58,027 nt of DNA from Cochliopodium minus (taxonomy: Eukaryota; Discosea; Himatismenida; Cochliopodiidae), in the NCBI GenBank assembly GCA_024220525.1, contig JAMYWO010000012.1:1-58027 (forward strand). The letters are read 5' to 3'. Each line of letters starts with the position of its first letter. The first letter of the stretch is position 1. Below the pieces are notes generated by a model, which was not told the DNA's origin, ran no database searches, and saw only the letters and a list, made by a program, of their open reading frames with translations. Shown piece by piece: positions 11,031 to 23,500 of the stretch. The position numbers and the translations under genes were made by a program.

Positions 11031-14000
11031 ATGAATAACGATCCTCCATTAATTACTTCGAGGACACGAAGAAATACTGGAACTCAGAATACACATAAAA
11101 CATCATATCTAACCTTTGGTTTTGATTTGGTAAATTTTTATAAACAAATTAATTCTTTTATTCAAAGAAGCTGATAATTTTCTCAAAATAATGATGGTAG
11201 AAAAATTGTTTCAAGGATCTTATAATGGAAATCAAATTCAAAGAGAAGAAGAAACCATTTGTAGAGAAATATTCATTTTCATTAAAGGATGTATTGACAT
11301 ATTTTAAAGAGAAATATGGTTTATCAAAGGATGATTCAATGAATCTTTGTCAGAAAATGATTGAAAAAGAATGGATAGAGCCAATAGATTCAGATGAAAA
11401 AAAATTTAGTTCGAGATCTATTTATCGATTGGTAAGAAATCAACAATAAAAAAAAGTTCAACAAATTTATTTTATCTATTTTCATATATCAAGACCAAAA
11501 AGTCAATTCAAAATTCAGAATTTTCATTTGTATTGAAATATACAAAGAATGGAGAATCAGAATCAAATTTGGTCAGCACATTCAATGATATGAAAAGCAA
11601 ATTGACTGTCACAAATTTCAATGATGTGAAGAATGATAAATTATATAAAAATTGCATCACTGGGAAGGCTATCGCAGATCATTTGGAATTGGAATTATCA
11701 TTATCAAGGCATCAATCAAAAGAATTATCAAATATAATGTTATCCAAGTAAGAAAATAAAGAATTATCTAAAGATTTATTCTAAATTTATTCACATAAAA
11801 AAAAAAAAAACAAGTAATTTGATAAGACAAATTGAATTCTGTAACCATTTCGAAGATAGTGAGGAACAATATTATTTCCTCAATTTTCCAACCACATTAA
11901 AAGAATTCATTATTCCAGATTCAACAGTGGATGATTACAAAAACGTATTTTTTTCAAGAAAAAGAGCCATTCTTGTCGAGACAACCCAAAACTTACCGAT
12001 ATTTCATTTAGAGCTAAAAGGAGCAAACAAGTGGTTCTCAAAGTTCAAGCTTTGGAAGACTATTTACCATCCAAATCACACTGGAATTCACTTATTGTTT
12101 AAAGATGGAATTAATGCATATTTTATGCAAGACAGGAAATGTATCCCTTTTTCAATCCTCCTAGAAAAATATGATACATCCACCAGTACCAAAAAAAACA
12201 TGAAAAAAATCAAGTTTAATAAAACAACGGGAGTGGACAATTTGGATTATGATGAAGAATATGTTAAGAAGATTGCGCTTTCTCTTTTTTCTTTTCTAAG
12301 TTATCTTCATACACAGGGTATTGTTTATGGAGACATGGATTTGAGTCACATAGCTATCACTCAAGAGAAGCAGATCACCATCACAACTTCACTCGAAATG
12401 TCAAGATCTAAAACAAAAACCAAACTTGTGAATTGTGCACCTGAAGTTTTATCTGGAAAGTACAGTTCTGCTTCTGATATTTGGAATGCAGGTATTTTGT
12501 TGTATATTCTGTTGTTTGGAGCGTATCCTTTTTCTACTGACTCGGAGGAAGTTCTAAAAAATGACATTATTAACAAAAACATCAATTTTCCAGTTTCTTC
12601 TATCAACTCTGTTTCTAAATATGCAAAGGAGCTTATTCAAAAGTGTTTGGAGAAAGATATAAATGAAAGAATCATCGCATCAAATTGTTTGGAGCATCAA
12701 TGGATCAGAGGAGGAAGAAACTCAGAGGCAGAATTTAATAAATCGGAAGATATTGACAACAGTTATTTCAAGAATCTCCTTGAACAAGTTTTCAAACTGA
12801 CTAAGAAACTTGAAAACTTGAAATTCAACAAGTATGTTCGTTCAAGGTTTTCTGTCATATCTGACGTTCTCTTTGAAAAGGAAAAGTCTTACGTCTCCCA
12901 AAACATTTTGCTCAATAAAATCAAAATGCTCAGAAAGAAAACTTTTGATATAGAGCAAGTCACTTCTATTCTCGTTATTGGACCAAAGGGATGTGGGAAA
13001 AAGACTTTTGTCCAAACCATGATCAGCTCTATTTTCAAAATGGATGTAACTTCAGAAATCAGTTTCATAAATGGATCCAAGATGAGACTTTTCAATTTCA
13101 AGCACCAGACCACTTTATACAAATTTATCATTTTGGATGTACCTAACCCCGAAAACATTGATTTTCCCTTTCAAGACGAGATAGAGAAGGACTTTAAGAA
13201 TGATGGTTTGAATTTCGATGGTGCAAATGAGAGTTTTCCAAATTTGACAATGAAGAGAATTGGAGAGAAAGCAAAACTTCCCCTCTCCCATAATTTGTTC
13301 AACTTTAAAAAATCAAATCTTTTCAAAGATTCTTTTTCTCTCAGACAATTTAGCTGGCACAGTAACTTTGCAGAACTGACTGGTATTCTCTTCTTTTCTA
13401 ATTGCGAAGATTTCTACAATGACACAACCATCAACAACGAAACTTTGGAATTTTTCAAAAGTTTGATTGATTCTAATTTTTTCAGTAACGATCAATCCAT
13501 TTTCGGGAATATTCCTATCACTGTTATTGTAAACAAATCTGATAAAAAACCCAACCTCAACAAACTTCAAATCAAAAAACAATTTATGAGTCTTGTTCCT
13601 GATTTCTCTTATCATCTTAGATCTCAAGTCATCTTTGCTTCTATTTTCTCGGAAGAAACAATGAAACTTATTTTTACATCTGTTGAAAACATGGAAAATT
13701 GTTTCGCCAAAAACGACTCCAACAACATCTTTCAAAATTCTGAAAACGAAAAGATTGAATCATTGATAATGAGAGAAAACAAATCACTAAAAAATTTGGA
13801 GATCAATGTATTCAAGACCATTTCTTTCAAGTACCTCAAGAGATTAGAATTAATTGGAATGAAAAAGATATTCGAAACAAAATCTCTTAACAGCATTATC
13901 TACCAACTCAAGGACAGTTTGTTGGAATATCTGGTTTTGGCAGGAGAACAGTTCCCCCCTAGTGTCATAAAAACTTTGGAAGAGTACTTGGAACATCCAG

Positions 14001-17000
14001 ATTGTTACTTAAGATATTTGAAAATGATCAACTTGAAACTCTCAAATGAAAATGTACTCAAAATATTGAATTCTATTTCCAAAAATGCAACTTTGATCGG
14101 ATTGGATCTTTCCAGCAATGCAATAAATAATGAATGTATCGATAAGTTGACCCAAATCACAATCAACAATTCTCTAAGTGAGATTTACCTCGCTAACTGT
14201 TCAATGAATGACGATAACTACTCTTCTCTTTCTAGTCTAATTAATTACAGTCAAAGTTTGAAAACACTAGACATTTCCGAAAATCATTTTTCTATCTCTT
14301 TCATCAAAAAAATCATTGAATGTGCACAATCCAACATAAATCTTCCTCTTTGCAATTTTAGTTATTCTGTCAACGAATCTCCTCCTCCCTTAGTTTGTTT
14401 GAAGATAAACTCTATTTTGTTTAAAAACAGAAAGAATCTGATGAGAGATTATGTCTTCAAAAAGGTTTTTGAGACCAAGAAAATACCTTCTTTTGTTGAT
14501 AAAGTCATTCCTAATTCTCCCCTAACTTCCATTGCTGTTGAAAAGATTCTTCTAAATTATCAAGGTGTAAACCAAATAGAGATTATGACAGAAAATAGCC
14601 TTAAATTGATAGAAAGTAAATTTTTGAAAGTGAAAAGACCTTCTATTAGTGATCTCCAAAAATTAGAAGATGAATACAACAATTCTGTCAAATCTGAAGA
14701 TAAATCTCCTGTCAATGATCCAATCCTTAGATTTTTTTCTAAAGATACCAAACTTGAAGAGATTGATTTCCATAAATTAGATCTTTCTTGGTTTAGGCTT
14801 TCCAATAGAAACATCCCTCCTGAATTAACTCAATTCAAGTTTAGTGATTCTGAATACTCTTTTGATTTCTTAAAGATAATTGATCTTTCTCACAATCAAC
14901 TCACTGAGATCCCAAAACAAATTTTAAATCTCAAAACTGTTGAGCAACTTTTTGTGGGAAATAACAATATAGATACAATTTCACCAGATATCTCCAATCT
15001 TTCAACACTCATCACACTTGATCTGAGAAACAATATTATCACAAGAGTCCCTGAATCTCTTTCCAAACTCACCAACCTAAAGAATTTATTCCTTCATTTT
15101 AATAACATCCATTATATAAGACCTTGTATTCTTGGTAATCTCAAAAAACTGGAAAAGCTCACTCTCCATAGTAACTTTCTGTATTCCCTTCCTCTTGATT
15201 TGTTTGAAAAATGTAAGAATGTCAAAGAATTTTCAGCGTTCGACAACAAATACGACAACTTGAAAAAAGATTGTTATGAAGTATGGGGAAACAAGAAGAC
15301 AAAACTGAATTGGAGCTCAAACTCTATTGAAAACTTGCCATACGAGATCTATTTGATGAGTGAATTGACAGAGTTGGATTTGAGCAATAACAAGTTGAAG
15401 TATTTACCTCCTCACATCTCTTCACTTACAAACTTGAAGAAACTGGATTTGAGAAACAACAACTTGACAGAACTTCCTTTTCAAATTTGCCATCTTCTCT
15501 TTTCCTTGGAAGCCCTTCATATTTCAGGCAATAATAATTTGAGATTGCCAAAAGATTTGATTGTTCAATCCGACAAACCAATTTCAATAAATCAATACTC
15601 TTTGTTGACCAGCTTCTACGAGAATTATGAAAAACAACTCTTACAAAGAAAGACTGTTACACTTTGCGTGTTGTTTGATGATGATAATGATTTCAGATAC
15701 TTTACAAATGAATTTTTCCAAAGCACTGTACCAAGCAAAAAGGTTTCGAATGGAGATATTGATAAAGTAATTGAAAACTATGATGTGAGAAAGTCAAAGA
15801 GGATATTCGAAAAATCCTACCAAAATCTACACAACTTTGAAGTGAGCTTCGACTCTTCTTTCCAGAGTGAATCTGAAGAGATCATTCCTTCTCAAGAACA
15901 AATCATGCAAATGACCATGAAAAGATTTGGTAACGAAAGTTACATCAATCTAAACGAAGCGTACGATTATTACAAAGTGATGGAATTTCCAGAGTATGAA
16001 ATTAAATTCAAGATAATAGGATTCAATGATCAATCTTTATTCCATCATTATTCTTCTGTTCTTGGAGAAGATAACGATCATATCTTTGTTGTAATCTCCA
16101 ATTTTTCTGAAAATGTCAATGATCTAAGCTCCAAACTTCAAACGATTAGATCTACTCAAAAAGGACCTATAGTTATCTTGGGATCCAAAGGAAACAATGT
16201 TAACCAAAAGAAGAGAAAGGAGATCGAAATAAGTATCAGCAAAAAGTTTTCAATGGTATTCAACAACATTCAGGGATTGTGTTTTATGTTGCCAACCAGT
16301 TTCAAATGGTTCATGGGAGTTGCAACAAAGTTGATCAATCAATTTCCAAAAGTATCCAATCAACAGTTACAATTGGAGAGCATGATTGAATCGGAAGCAA
16401 ACTTTTATTCTCCTTATCCCATCATTAAATACTCCCAATTCAAGAAAATTGCAAGAGGATGCGGAATCAAAACGAATACAAAGAATATTTTGGAAACTTG
16501 CCACAACAACGGATCTCTTTTGTACTTTAACCCAACAAGCTGGGGAGAAAACAAATTGGTCATCTTGCAACCGTTTTTTATCGTCACATTATTTTCTCAT
16601 GTCATCAATTACTCAAAGAGATCGAATGGGATCTTGGATATGTATGGCTGTTATTCCGAGTTTATCGGCCACGATACAAATCTCTTCTTTTCTCCCATGT
16701 GGATCTTGAGTTTTACAAGATTCATCCAAAAAACAGAGATAGTATTGGATTTCCAAAGCAACAAATCCAATATCAAACAGTTCAAAAAAGTTGTGAAAGA
16801 AGAAACATTCAAATCCAAGCTTTTTGTAGTTCCATCTCAACTCCCTGTACTAAAATACGATTGGGAAACAATCACTGATTTGTGGGAAACTTTTGATGAT
16901 CTTGCATTCAAACAACCCTTTGATCTTCCTGAGCTCCAACTCTCTCCATCTATCGAAAAAAAGATAGATGAAAGCATAATGACCGAAATCTCATATGAAT

Positions 17001-18842
17001 ACGTCAATGATGTTGAAGAAGATATTCAAATTGAAAAGTGGTATTTCTTAGGGATATTCTCTTATCCAATTTTCAACAAGCTGTTGTTCCAAATGATTAA
17101 AATTTCAGGTAATCATTTATTTTTTAATCTTTTTAAAAATCATCTTAAACCATATTAATTCTCGGTAGGCGTAAAGTTATTTAGATTGTGGGAGACATGT
17201 GCCATCTTCAAATTGAGTCAATCATCAACATGTGTGATCGGGGTTTTCAAGGATGAATCAGGTTCCTTCATCAGATTCAAAATCAAAGGAACCTTGATCC
17301 AAAATCACTTTTTCATCTTAGATGATCTCATAGAAACAGTACTTAAAGTGTTCACAACAAGATCCAAAATACCAATTTTTTATACGGTGGTTCCATTGTA
17401 CAATTGCTCCATCTTCTCTTTAATTAAAACGGTCGTACTTGAGACTGCAATCATGGAGAAAAAAAAATACATCACCTGTCCCTCTTGTTCTATCGACTTT
17501 TTAGAGCACGAAATTAGAACCTCTAAGATTGCTCCTTACCTTTTGTTGAAACAATATCAGGATCTAAGAATCAACCCAAAGCACGTAATGGATAAAATGG
17601 AAATTGCAAAGGGAAGTAGGGCTGTGATTTACAAGGCTTTGTTGACTACAAGTAATTCAAAAGTTGTAGTAAAAGAGATGGACTTGGATGATTTCACTGG
17701 TGAAAATGAAATTCATAACTTGATGGATAATTGGAGGTTAAAAAAAAAAAACTTTAAAATAATTTAAAATATTCAACTTTTTATTCTTTAAAAATTACAG
17801 GAGAGAAGTGAGCATGCTTTGTATTTTAAGTGGAAAACCAAACATCATCGAAATAAAGGGATACACACTTTATCCTCATTCGATCATCATGGAGTTTGCA
17901 GAATTTGGAGATCTCTCTCAATTCCTCAAATCTCCTCATTCCCAAAAGATGACATTGTTGGAAAAGTACAAGATTGGTGAAGATTTGGCCCGAGCACTTG
18001 ATGTTTTACATTCTTTTCAACCAAAGATTGTTCATAGAGATGTCAAAAGTTTGAATGTTTTGGTCACTCAGTTGATTCCTTTGACTGTGAAGCTGAGTGA
18101 CTTCGAAACTGCTTGTTTCGTTCCTCATTATGCTACTGGAAGAAGTATCATTGATAATCCTGTTTGGATGGCACCTGAACTAATTTTGGGATTGAGGTAA
18201 AAATTTAAAAACTTTCAAAAACAATAAAATAAGTCAAGATCTTTTGATTGAATATCCTTTCTCATTTTAATTTAAAATAATCAAACAAGATATAAAAGAA
18301 ATTTTTTAGATTTACCTTTTTACAAATCTTTTTTACTTTTGATTAGATACAATGAAAAAGTGGATATTTACAGTTTGGGAATCGTTTTGTGGGAAATACA
18401 TACAAGACAACTTCCTTTTGAAGATAACAATTCTTTTAGCTCTGAATTGGAAAAAAAGATATCCCTCCACAATCTTCGCCCAACAATAGACAAAGTGAAC
18501 GGAAACTGGGACAACAACTACATCACTTTGATGGAATCATGTTGGCATGAAATCCCTTCTTGTAGACCTTCTGCCAAAGATATCCTTACTGAATATTCTA
18601 AATTGAAATCAGGAGAACATGTTGACTTTTCCGTTATTGATCATAAGACTAATGAAGATGATGGTTTTCAATTGATCATCCCTGAGATGTCTTCTATCAG
18701 CGCTCCCAAACGTAATTATAATAAGCAAGATAAGAGAAAGGTCTCTTTCAACGAACGTCCTTCCGAGATTGATATTTGGATTGATACTAATACCCACATT
18801 GATATCAATCAATCTTCCTCATCTGAGGATTATGATTTCTAA
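11031..18842 (+). CDS. Roco-family protein 1: DEP-DEP-pseudokinase-GTPase-LRR-Roc-like-COR-kinase
   Basis: Seven exons: 11031-11129, 11201-11431, 11494-11747, 11815-17108, 17169-17736, 17801-18196, 18347-18842, about 2445 residues. Two DEP-like modules come first (EIKFKEKKKPFVEKYSFSLK...; ITGKAIADHLELELSLS). Then a degenerate kinase (SFLSYLHTQGIVYGDMDLSH, CAPEVLSGKYSSASDIWNAG), a GTPase with P-loop GPKGCGKKT and G4 VNKSD, RI-type LRRs, leucine-rich repeats with the LxxLxLxxN pattern, a Roc-like region without a P-loop, and a COR region (ILETCHNNGSLLYFNP). The C-terminal TKL kinase has HRDVKSLN, WMAPE, and DFE in place of DFG. Known Roco proteins couple GTP binding to kinase output; regulation by the N-terminal modules is inferred. 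A close paralogue lies at 20565-28762. Confidence 0.88.
15101..15669 (+). repeat. 569-bp tract identical to 24945-25513 (LRR region of both Roco genes)
   Basis: By line-by-line reading the 569 bases here match 24945-25513 base for base, including all synonymous sites. The sequences on either side differ at many positions. It covers the second LRR block and the start of the Roc-like region. Such a sharp block inside diverged paralogues is the mark of recent gene conversion or unequal exchange. Confidence 0.88.
17109..17168 (+). other. intron present only in Roco 1
   Basis: This 60-base GT-AG intron splits a glycine codon in the COR C-terminal part of Roco 1. At the aligned site in the paralogue (around 26977) coding sequence runs through without interruption. 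This is an intron gain or loss since duplication. All other intron positions seen in the pair match in position and phase. Confidence 0.75.
17801..18426 (+). repeat. kinase exon-intron tract nearly identical to 27603-28223
   Basis: The first 292 bases match 27603 onward exactly, then a short diverged patch around the activation loop, then near identity again through the end of the exon, the whole 145-150 base intron (a few substitutions and indels) and the start of the last exon, where similarity stops abruptly. Conservation of intron sequence argues for recent DNA transfer between the copies rather than selection on protein. Confidence 0.88.
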
Positions 18843-19001
18843 ATTTCACATATTTATCGAAAAACTTACTTGTAATTAAAATTTTTTCCGTTAGAACAAA
18901 AAAAAACATTTGTTATTCACTTTCATAATCTATCTTTGTTTGGATCACATTGATTTGTCTTTAAAAAAATTAAAAAAAAAAATTTGAAGAAAAGTTTAAA
19001 A

Positions 19002-19971
19002 ATGAGGACATTGAAGATAGATAATAGGTATAATTAATCAGAAATATGGAAATCAACATCAAATAATTTAAACATATTTTCATATGAAAAAAAAAGGACT
19101 TGGATTTTGTGGGTGATCACTATTATATTTATTGTATCAGGTTCTATATTGGCATTCTTTTCATCACGTAAAATTCTATTGAATTATTCCAATATTTAGG
19201 CATCTCAATATAATTTCATTTCAATCGAATATATAAACAGAATATGCAAAAGAAGCAAAATTATTTGAAGGATGGAAACAACAGACTTGCACAATAGTAC
19301 AAGGTGGAGTATCTAAAATATATAATAAGTATAGACCAATATGGCAAGGTAATTTCACCTTTATAATTTCATTTATCGAATCAAATTGATCACAAATCAT
19401 CTAAATTAACAGTATCATATCTTGATGTACAAAATGCTGCAGCATTAAACAGTAAAATGAAAAATTATATTACTTTCAAATGAATGATTAATCTTTCAAA
19501 AAAAAAAATAGTATTTTACTTTCACAATGAAGGAATAAAGAATGAGTAAGAAGAAAATATTGAAAAAATAAATTTTATTACCTTTTTACTGAAAATCTGA
19601 CCCAACAAAATATTATTAGATCAGATGCAAACCAAATGTTACAAGAATACAAAAATGGATTGACTTATAAATGTTTATGTCCAGTATACAGTATAAAATA
19701 TGAAGATGCAATTGGAAATCCAACAAATAATTTTGTATTATTGAATGCAGGAACAAATGACATTGATATCATCGTCTCCCAAGAAATTGTTGCTGCAATT
19801 TTATCAATCATCTGCTTTATAATGTCGATTCTCTTTTTCATTGCCGGAAACAACATCAGGCTTTATGATCAAGTTCTTTGGCCTCAATGCTTTAAAAGTT
19901 CAAGAAATAAGTGGAAGAGTGAATATGATGTTAAAGATGAAGAAAATGAAAGCAGTAAACTTGTTAAATAA
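19002..19971 (+). CDS. two-transmembrane-segment protein, unknown
   Basis: Six exons: 19002-19027, 19097-19167, 19241-19348, 19413-19451, 19512-19545, 19620-19971, about 209 residues. All phases agree across five short introns (59-74 nt). The chain has a first TM helix (WILWVITIIIFIVSGSILAFF), an exposed loop of about 110 residues with several Cys (QQTC, YKCLC), a second TM helix (VAAILSIICFIMSILFFIAG), and a charged C-terminal tail. The topology, with both ends cytosolic and a cysteine-bearing loop outside, resembles accessory channel subunits or CDC50-like proteins, but no signature is present. It sits between the two Roco genes, which may simply reflect the duplication breakpoint. Confidence 0.62.
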
Positions 19972-20564
19972 AAAAATTTACAAATCAATTCTGGATTTTT
20001 TTTTTTAATCCCTCCCATCATTTGAAGATCATGAAGGTAAGAAACATGATTAAAATCACCATTTTCAAATTAATTTTTCGGGAATAAAATTCGTTGAAGG
20101 GGATTTGAAAATAAATTTGTTCTTCATCTTCAACAAATCTTTAAACAGAATTTATAAGGAATTCCCAGAAAGGAGTTTAAAAAATAAATAAAATATCTCC
20201 TTTCTAAATCAATGATCTCATTTTGAAGATTTATTAATGGGAACTGAAATACCAAATGAACTTTTTAATGTAAAAAATAACTAATTCACATTTTAATTTA
20301 AATTGAGCAATTGAAAGGAATTTCATTTATCTTATTAATTATGGAAAAAATGTTTTTTTTTTTTAAATTCAAATCATTTGAATCCCTCAACTTGAAAACC
20401 AACAATCTAGTTCAATATTTACAAATGTTGAAAAAGAATTTTCACAAAAGTGGATGATAATTAAAGATTTTAATATTTTTTTTTTTTTAGTAAATAATTC
20501 AAAAATAAAATAAAATTAAGGAGATAAAAGAGGATAATCAGTTCACATATAAACAACAAAAATA
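19972..20564. other. spacer upstream of the second Roco gene
   Basis: About 590 AT-rich bases with no frame longer than about 60 codons, no repeat and no RNA gene that I can see. It should contain the promoter of Roco 2. Confidence 0.5.
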
Positions 20565-23500
20565 ATGATCACAAATACATCCACAAGAAGAACATTATCC
20601 CTTATTTTAACACAAAAGATCCAAAATGCACCATTTACTTTTGGATTTGATTTGGTAAAAGAAAATAACATGATATTTCATTTAAAGGGATAATAATTTT
20701 ATGTGGTAGAAAAATTGTTTCAAAGATCTAATATTGGAGATAAAATTCAAAGGAAAGAAGAAACATTCACTTCCCTATTCATTTTTATTAAAGGATGTGC
20801 TGTTTTATTTTAAAGAGAAATATGGTATATCAAGAGAAGATTCAATAAATATATGTCAAAAGATGATTGAAATAGAATGGATAGAGTCAATAACATCAGA
20901 AGAGAGAAAATTGAACGATAGATCGATTTATAGATTGGTAAATAACATATGGGAAATTTTTTTTTCTCCAGACATATTTTTAACACGATAAAAAAATCAT
21001 TCATCTATATTGGAGATATATCTTCTAATATACAATTGACATTTACATACAGTGTATGGTGTGATTCGCATAATTATGCAAATTATTTTTCCTTATGAAA
21101 ATTCAAAATAATTTTATCAACCTTTCAATCAAATTTAAATTCGTATAAATAATTTAACCAATTCAAAAATAATTCATCCTTCTCAATAAAAGACAAATAA
21201 AGCAATTGAATCAATCGAGTTTTCATTTTTGTTCAAGTATATGAAAAATGGAGAGACGGAATCGAAATTGATGGATCATTTTAAAGAAATGAGGGAAAAG
21301 ATAGTACTAAATAACAATTTAGACCCAATATCTGGAAATATATACAAAATGAGTGTATCGGGAAAGACAATAACAGATTGTTTAGAATCATCATTTCTAT
21401 TATCGAGAGAACAATCAAAAGAATTGGGAGAGATGTTCATAACGAAGTAAATTTAAAAAAATTAAATAAATCTTTAATTCTTCATATAAATATTTCATAT
21501 TTTATAATTATTGACAAAATCCCTTCGATTTTCAAATCTTCTTTTTTTAGCAAATTGATAAGGCATGCAGAATATTCAAATCATTTTGAGGATAAAGAAG
21601 ATGAATTTTATTATTTGTGGTATCCAACATCAATTGGAGATTTCATGATCCCAGAAACATCAATGGAAATGGAAGAAAACATAACTGTGAGAATAAAACA
21701 TGCAGTTCTTTTGGAATCAATGCAAGAGATGCCATTCCTGTATATAGATACAAAGGAGATTAAAAAATGGCAATCTTGTTATTCTATCTGGCAAAACTTG
21801 TACCACTTCAATCACATTGGCATACATAGCCAATTCAAAGATCATAACAATCTAATCTTTGTGCAAGACAAAAAGTTTACAAGTTTACACAAGATTCTCC
21901 AATTTATCAACAACAAAGAAAACTTTAATAATGTAAATATTTTTAAGAGGGAGACCTACAATCAAACAGAGGAGGAGACTCTCTTGTACGACGAAGAATT
22001 TGTCAAGAACATTGCCTTCTCCGTCTTTTCTTTTCTCAGTTATCTCCACAAAAAAGGGGTAGTTTTTGGAAACATGACTCTCAATCACATTGTTTTCACT
22101 CACGAAAAAAAAGTGGCGGTCACTACTTCTCTTGAGATGTCTAGATCAAAAACAAAAACCAACCTTATTTATTGTGCACCTGAAACTTTTAGTGGTCAGT
22201 ACAGTTCTGCTTCTGATATTTGGAATGTGGGGATATTATTGTATATGTTATTGTTTGGAGCATACCCTTTTTCCACTGACTCAGAAGAAGTTCTCAAAAA
22301 TGACATTATTAACAAAAGAATCATCTTCCCTCAAAATTCACACGAATGTGTTTCTAAAAATGCAAGAGATTTCATTTTGATGCTTCTCGACAAGAATTTT
22401 TCAGAAAGGCCCATTGCTTCTAACTGCTTGTCATTCGAATGGTTCAAGAATTCAAATTCCTCCTCTTCTGAAAGCTTTGATGTTAGTACTTCTATTGAAG
22501 AAAAACAAGACATCGACGAAAAACAGGACACTGTAGATGAAATCTCTTGGTTCAAGAATCTTCCTTCTCAAATATTGTCCATCAACAACAAAATCAATTC
22601 CTTAAAATTCAACAAGATGATCAAAACAAAGTTTTCTGTTGTTTCAGATATCCTCTTCGAAAAAGAAAACAGAGTCCAACCTTTACCTCTTCTTTTCGTC
22701 AAATCAACTCCACCTCCCAAGAAAAGAGTACAATCGAGTGGTGTAGTCAAAATCTTGGTAGTGGGTCCTCCTACCTCGGGAAAAAAAACAATCATCAACA
22801 AATTGATTTTCCAAATCTTCAAAATATCTGTGGAACCAGATATTACCATAATCAACAACTCTTCCATGGCTGTCTACTCTTTTCAACACTCCAATATCAC
22901 CTATATGTTCATTATCTTTGATCTTCTTATTAAAGTAGATCCATTTCTCGCCCCTAAAAAACTTTCTAGGAAATCTTATTCGCTCACAAACATTAGAAAG
23001 AAATCTATAGAAGAGAGTTTCTCCCAAAGCTTTGTAAATTTGACTAGACTCGATACAAAGAGTGTAACGATTGAATATGATCCTATAAACTGGCATTATC
23101 ACTTTGCCGAACTGAGCGGTATCTTCTTTTTATCAGATTGCGAGCTTTTCACGAATGAAACAGATGCAAACAAAGATTCTTTGGATTCCTTCAAAAGTCT
23201 AATCGATTCTAATCATTTTAGCAATGATATTTCTATCTATGGTAACATTCCGATCACAATAATCGTAAATAAGTGTGATACAAGACCTAATCTCAATAAA
23301 AACTCTATCAAAAATCAATTTATGAATCTTTTACCTGATTTCTCTTATCATCTCAGATCACAAGTCATCTTTGCTTCTTCCAATTCAGAAGAATCTCTCA
23401 GACAAATTTTTTCTTCAATAGAAGTGATGGAGCTAAAGTTTTCAAAGTATGACATCCAAAATGTTTTGATCAATTCAGAAAAGGAAAAACACGAATCAAT

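Noticed and set aside
22568-23102. Antisense frames of 99-132 codons in the Roco exons
   Set aside because: They lie opposite a conserved coding exon and show no family resemblance or splice context.
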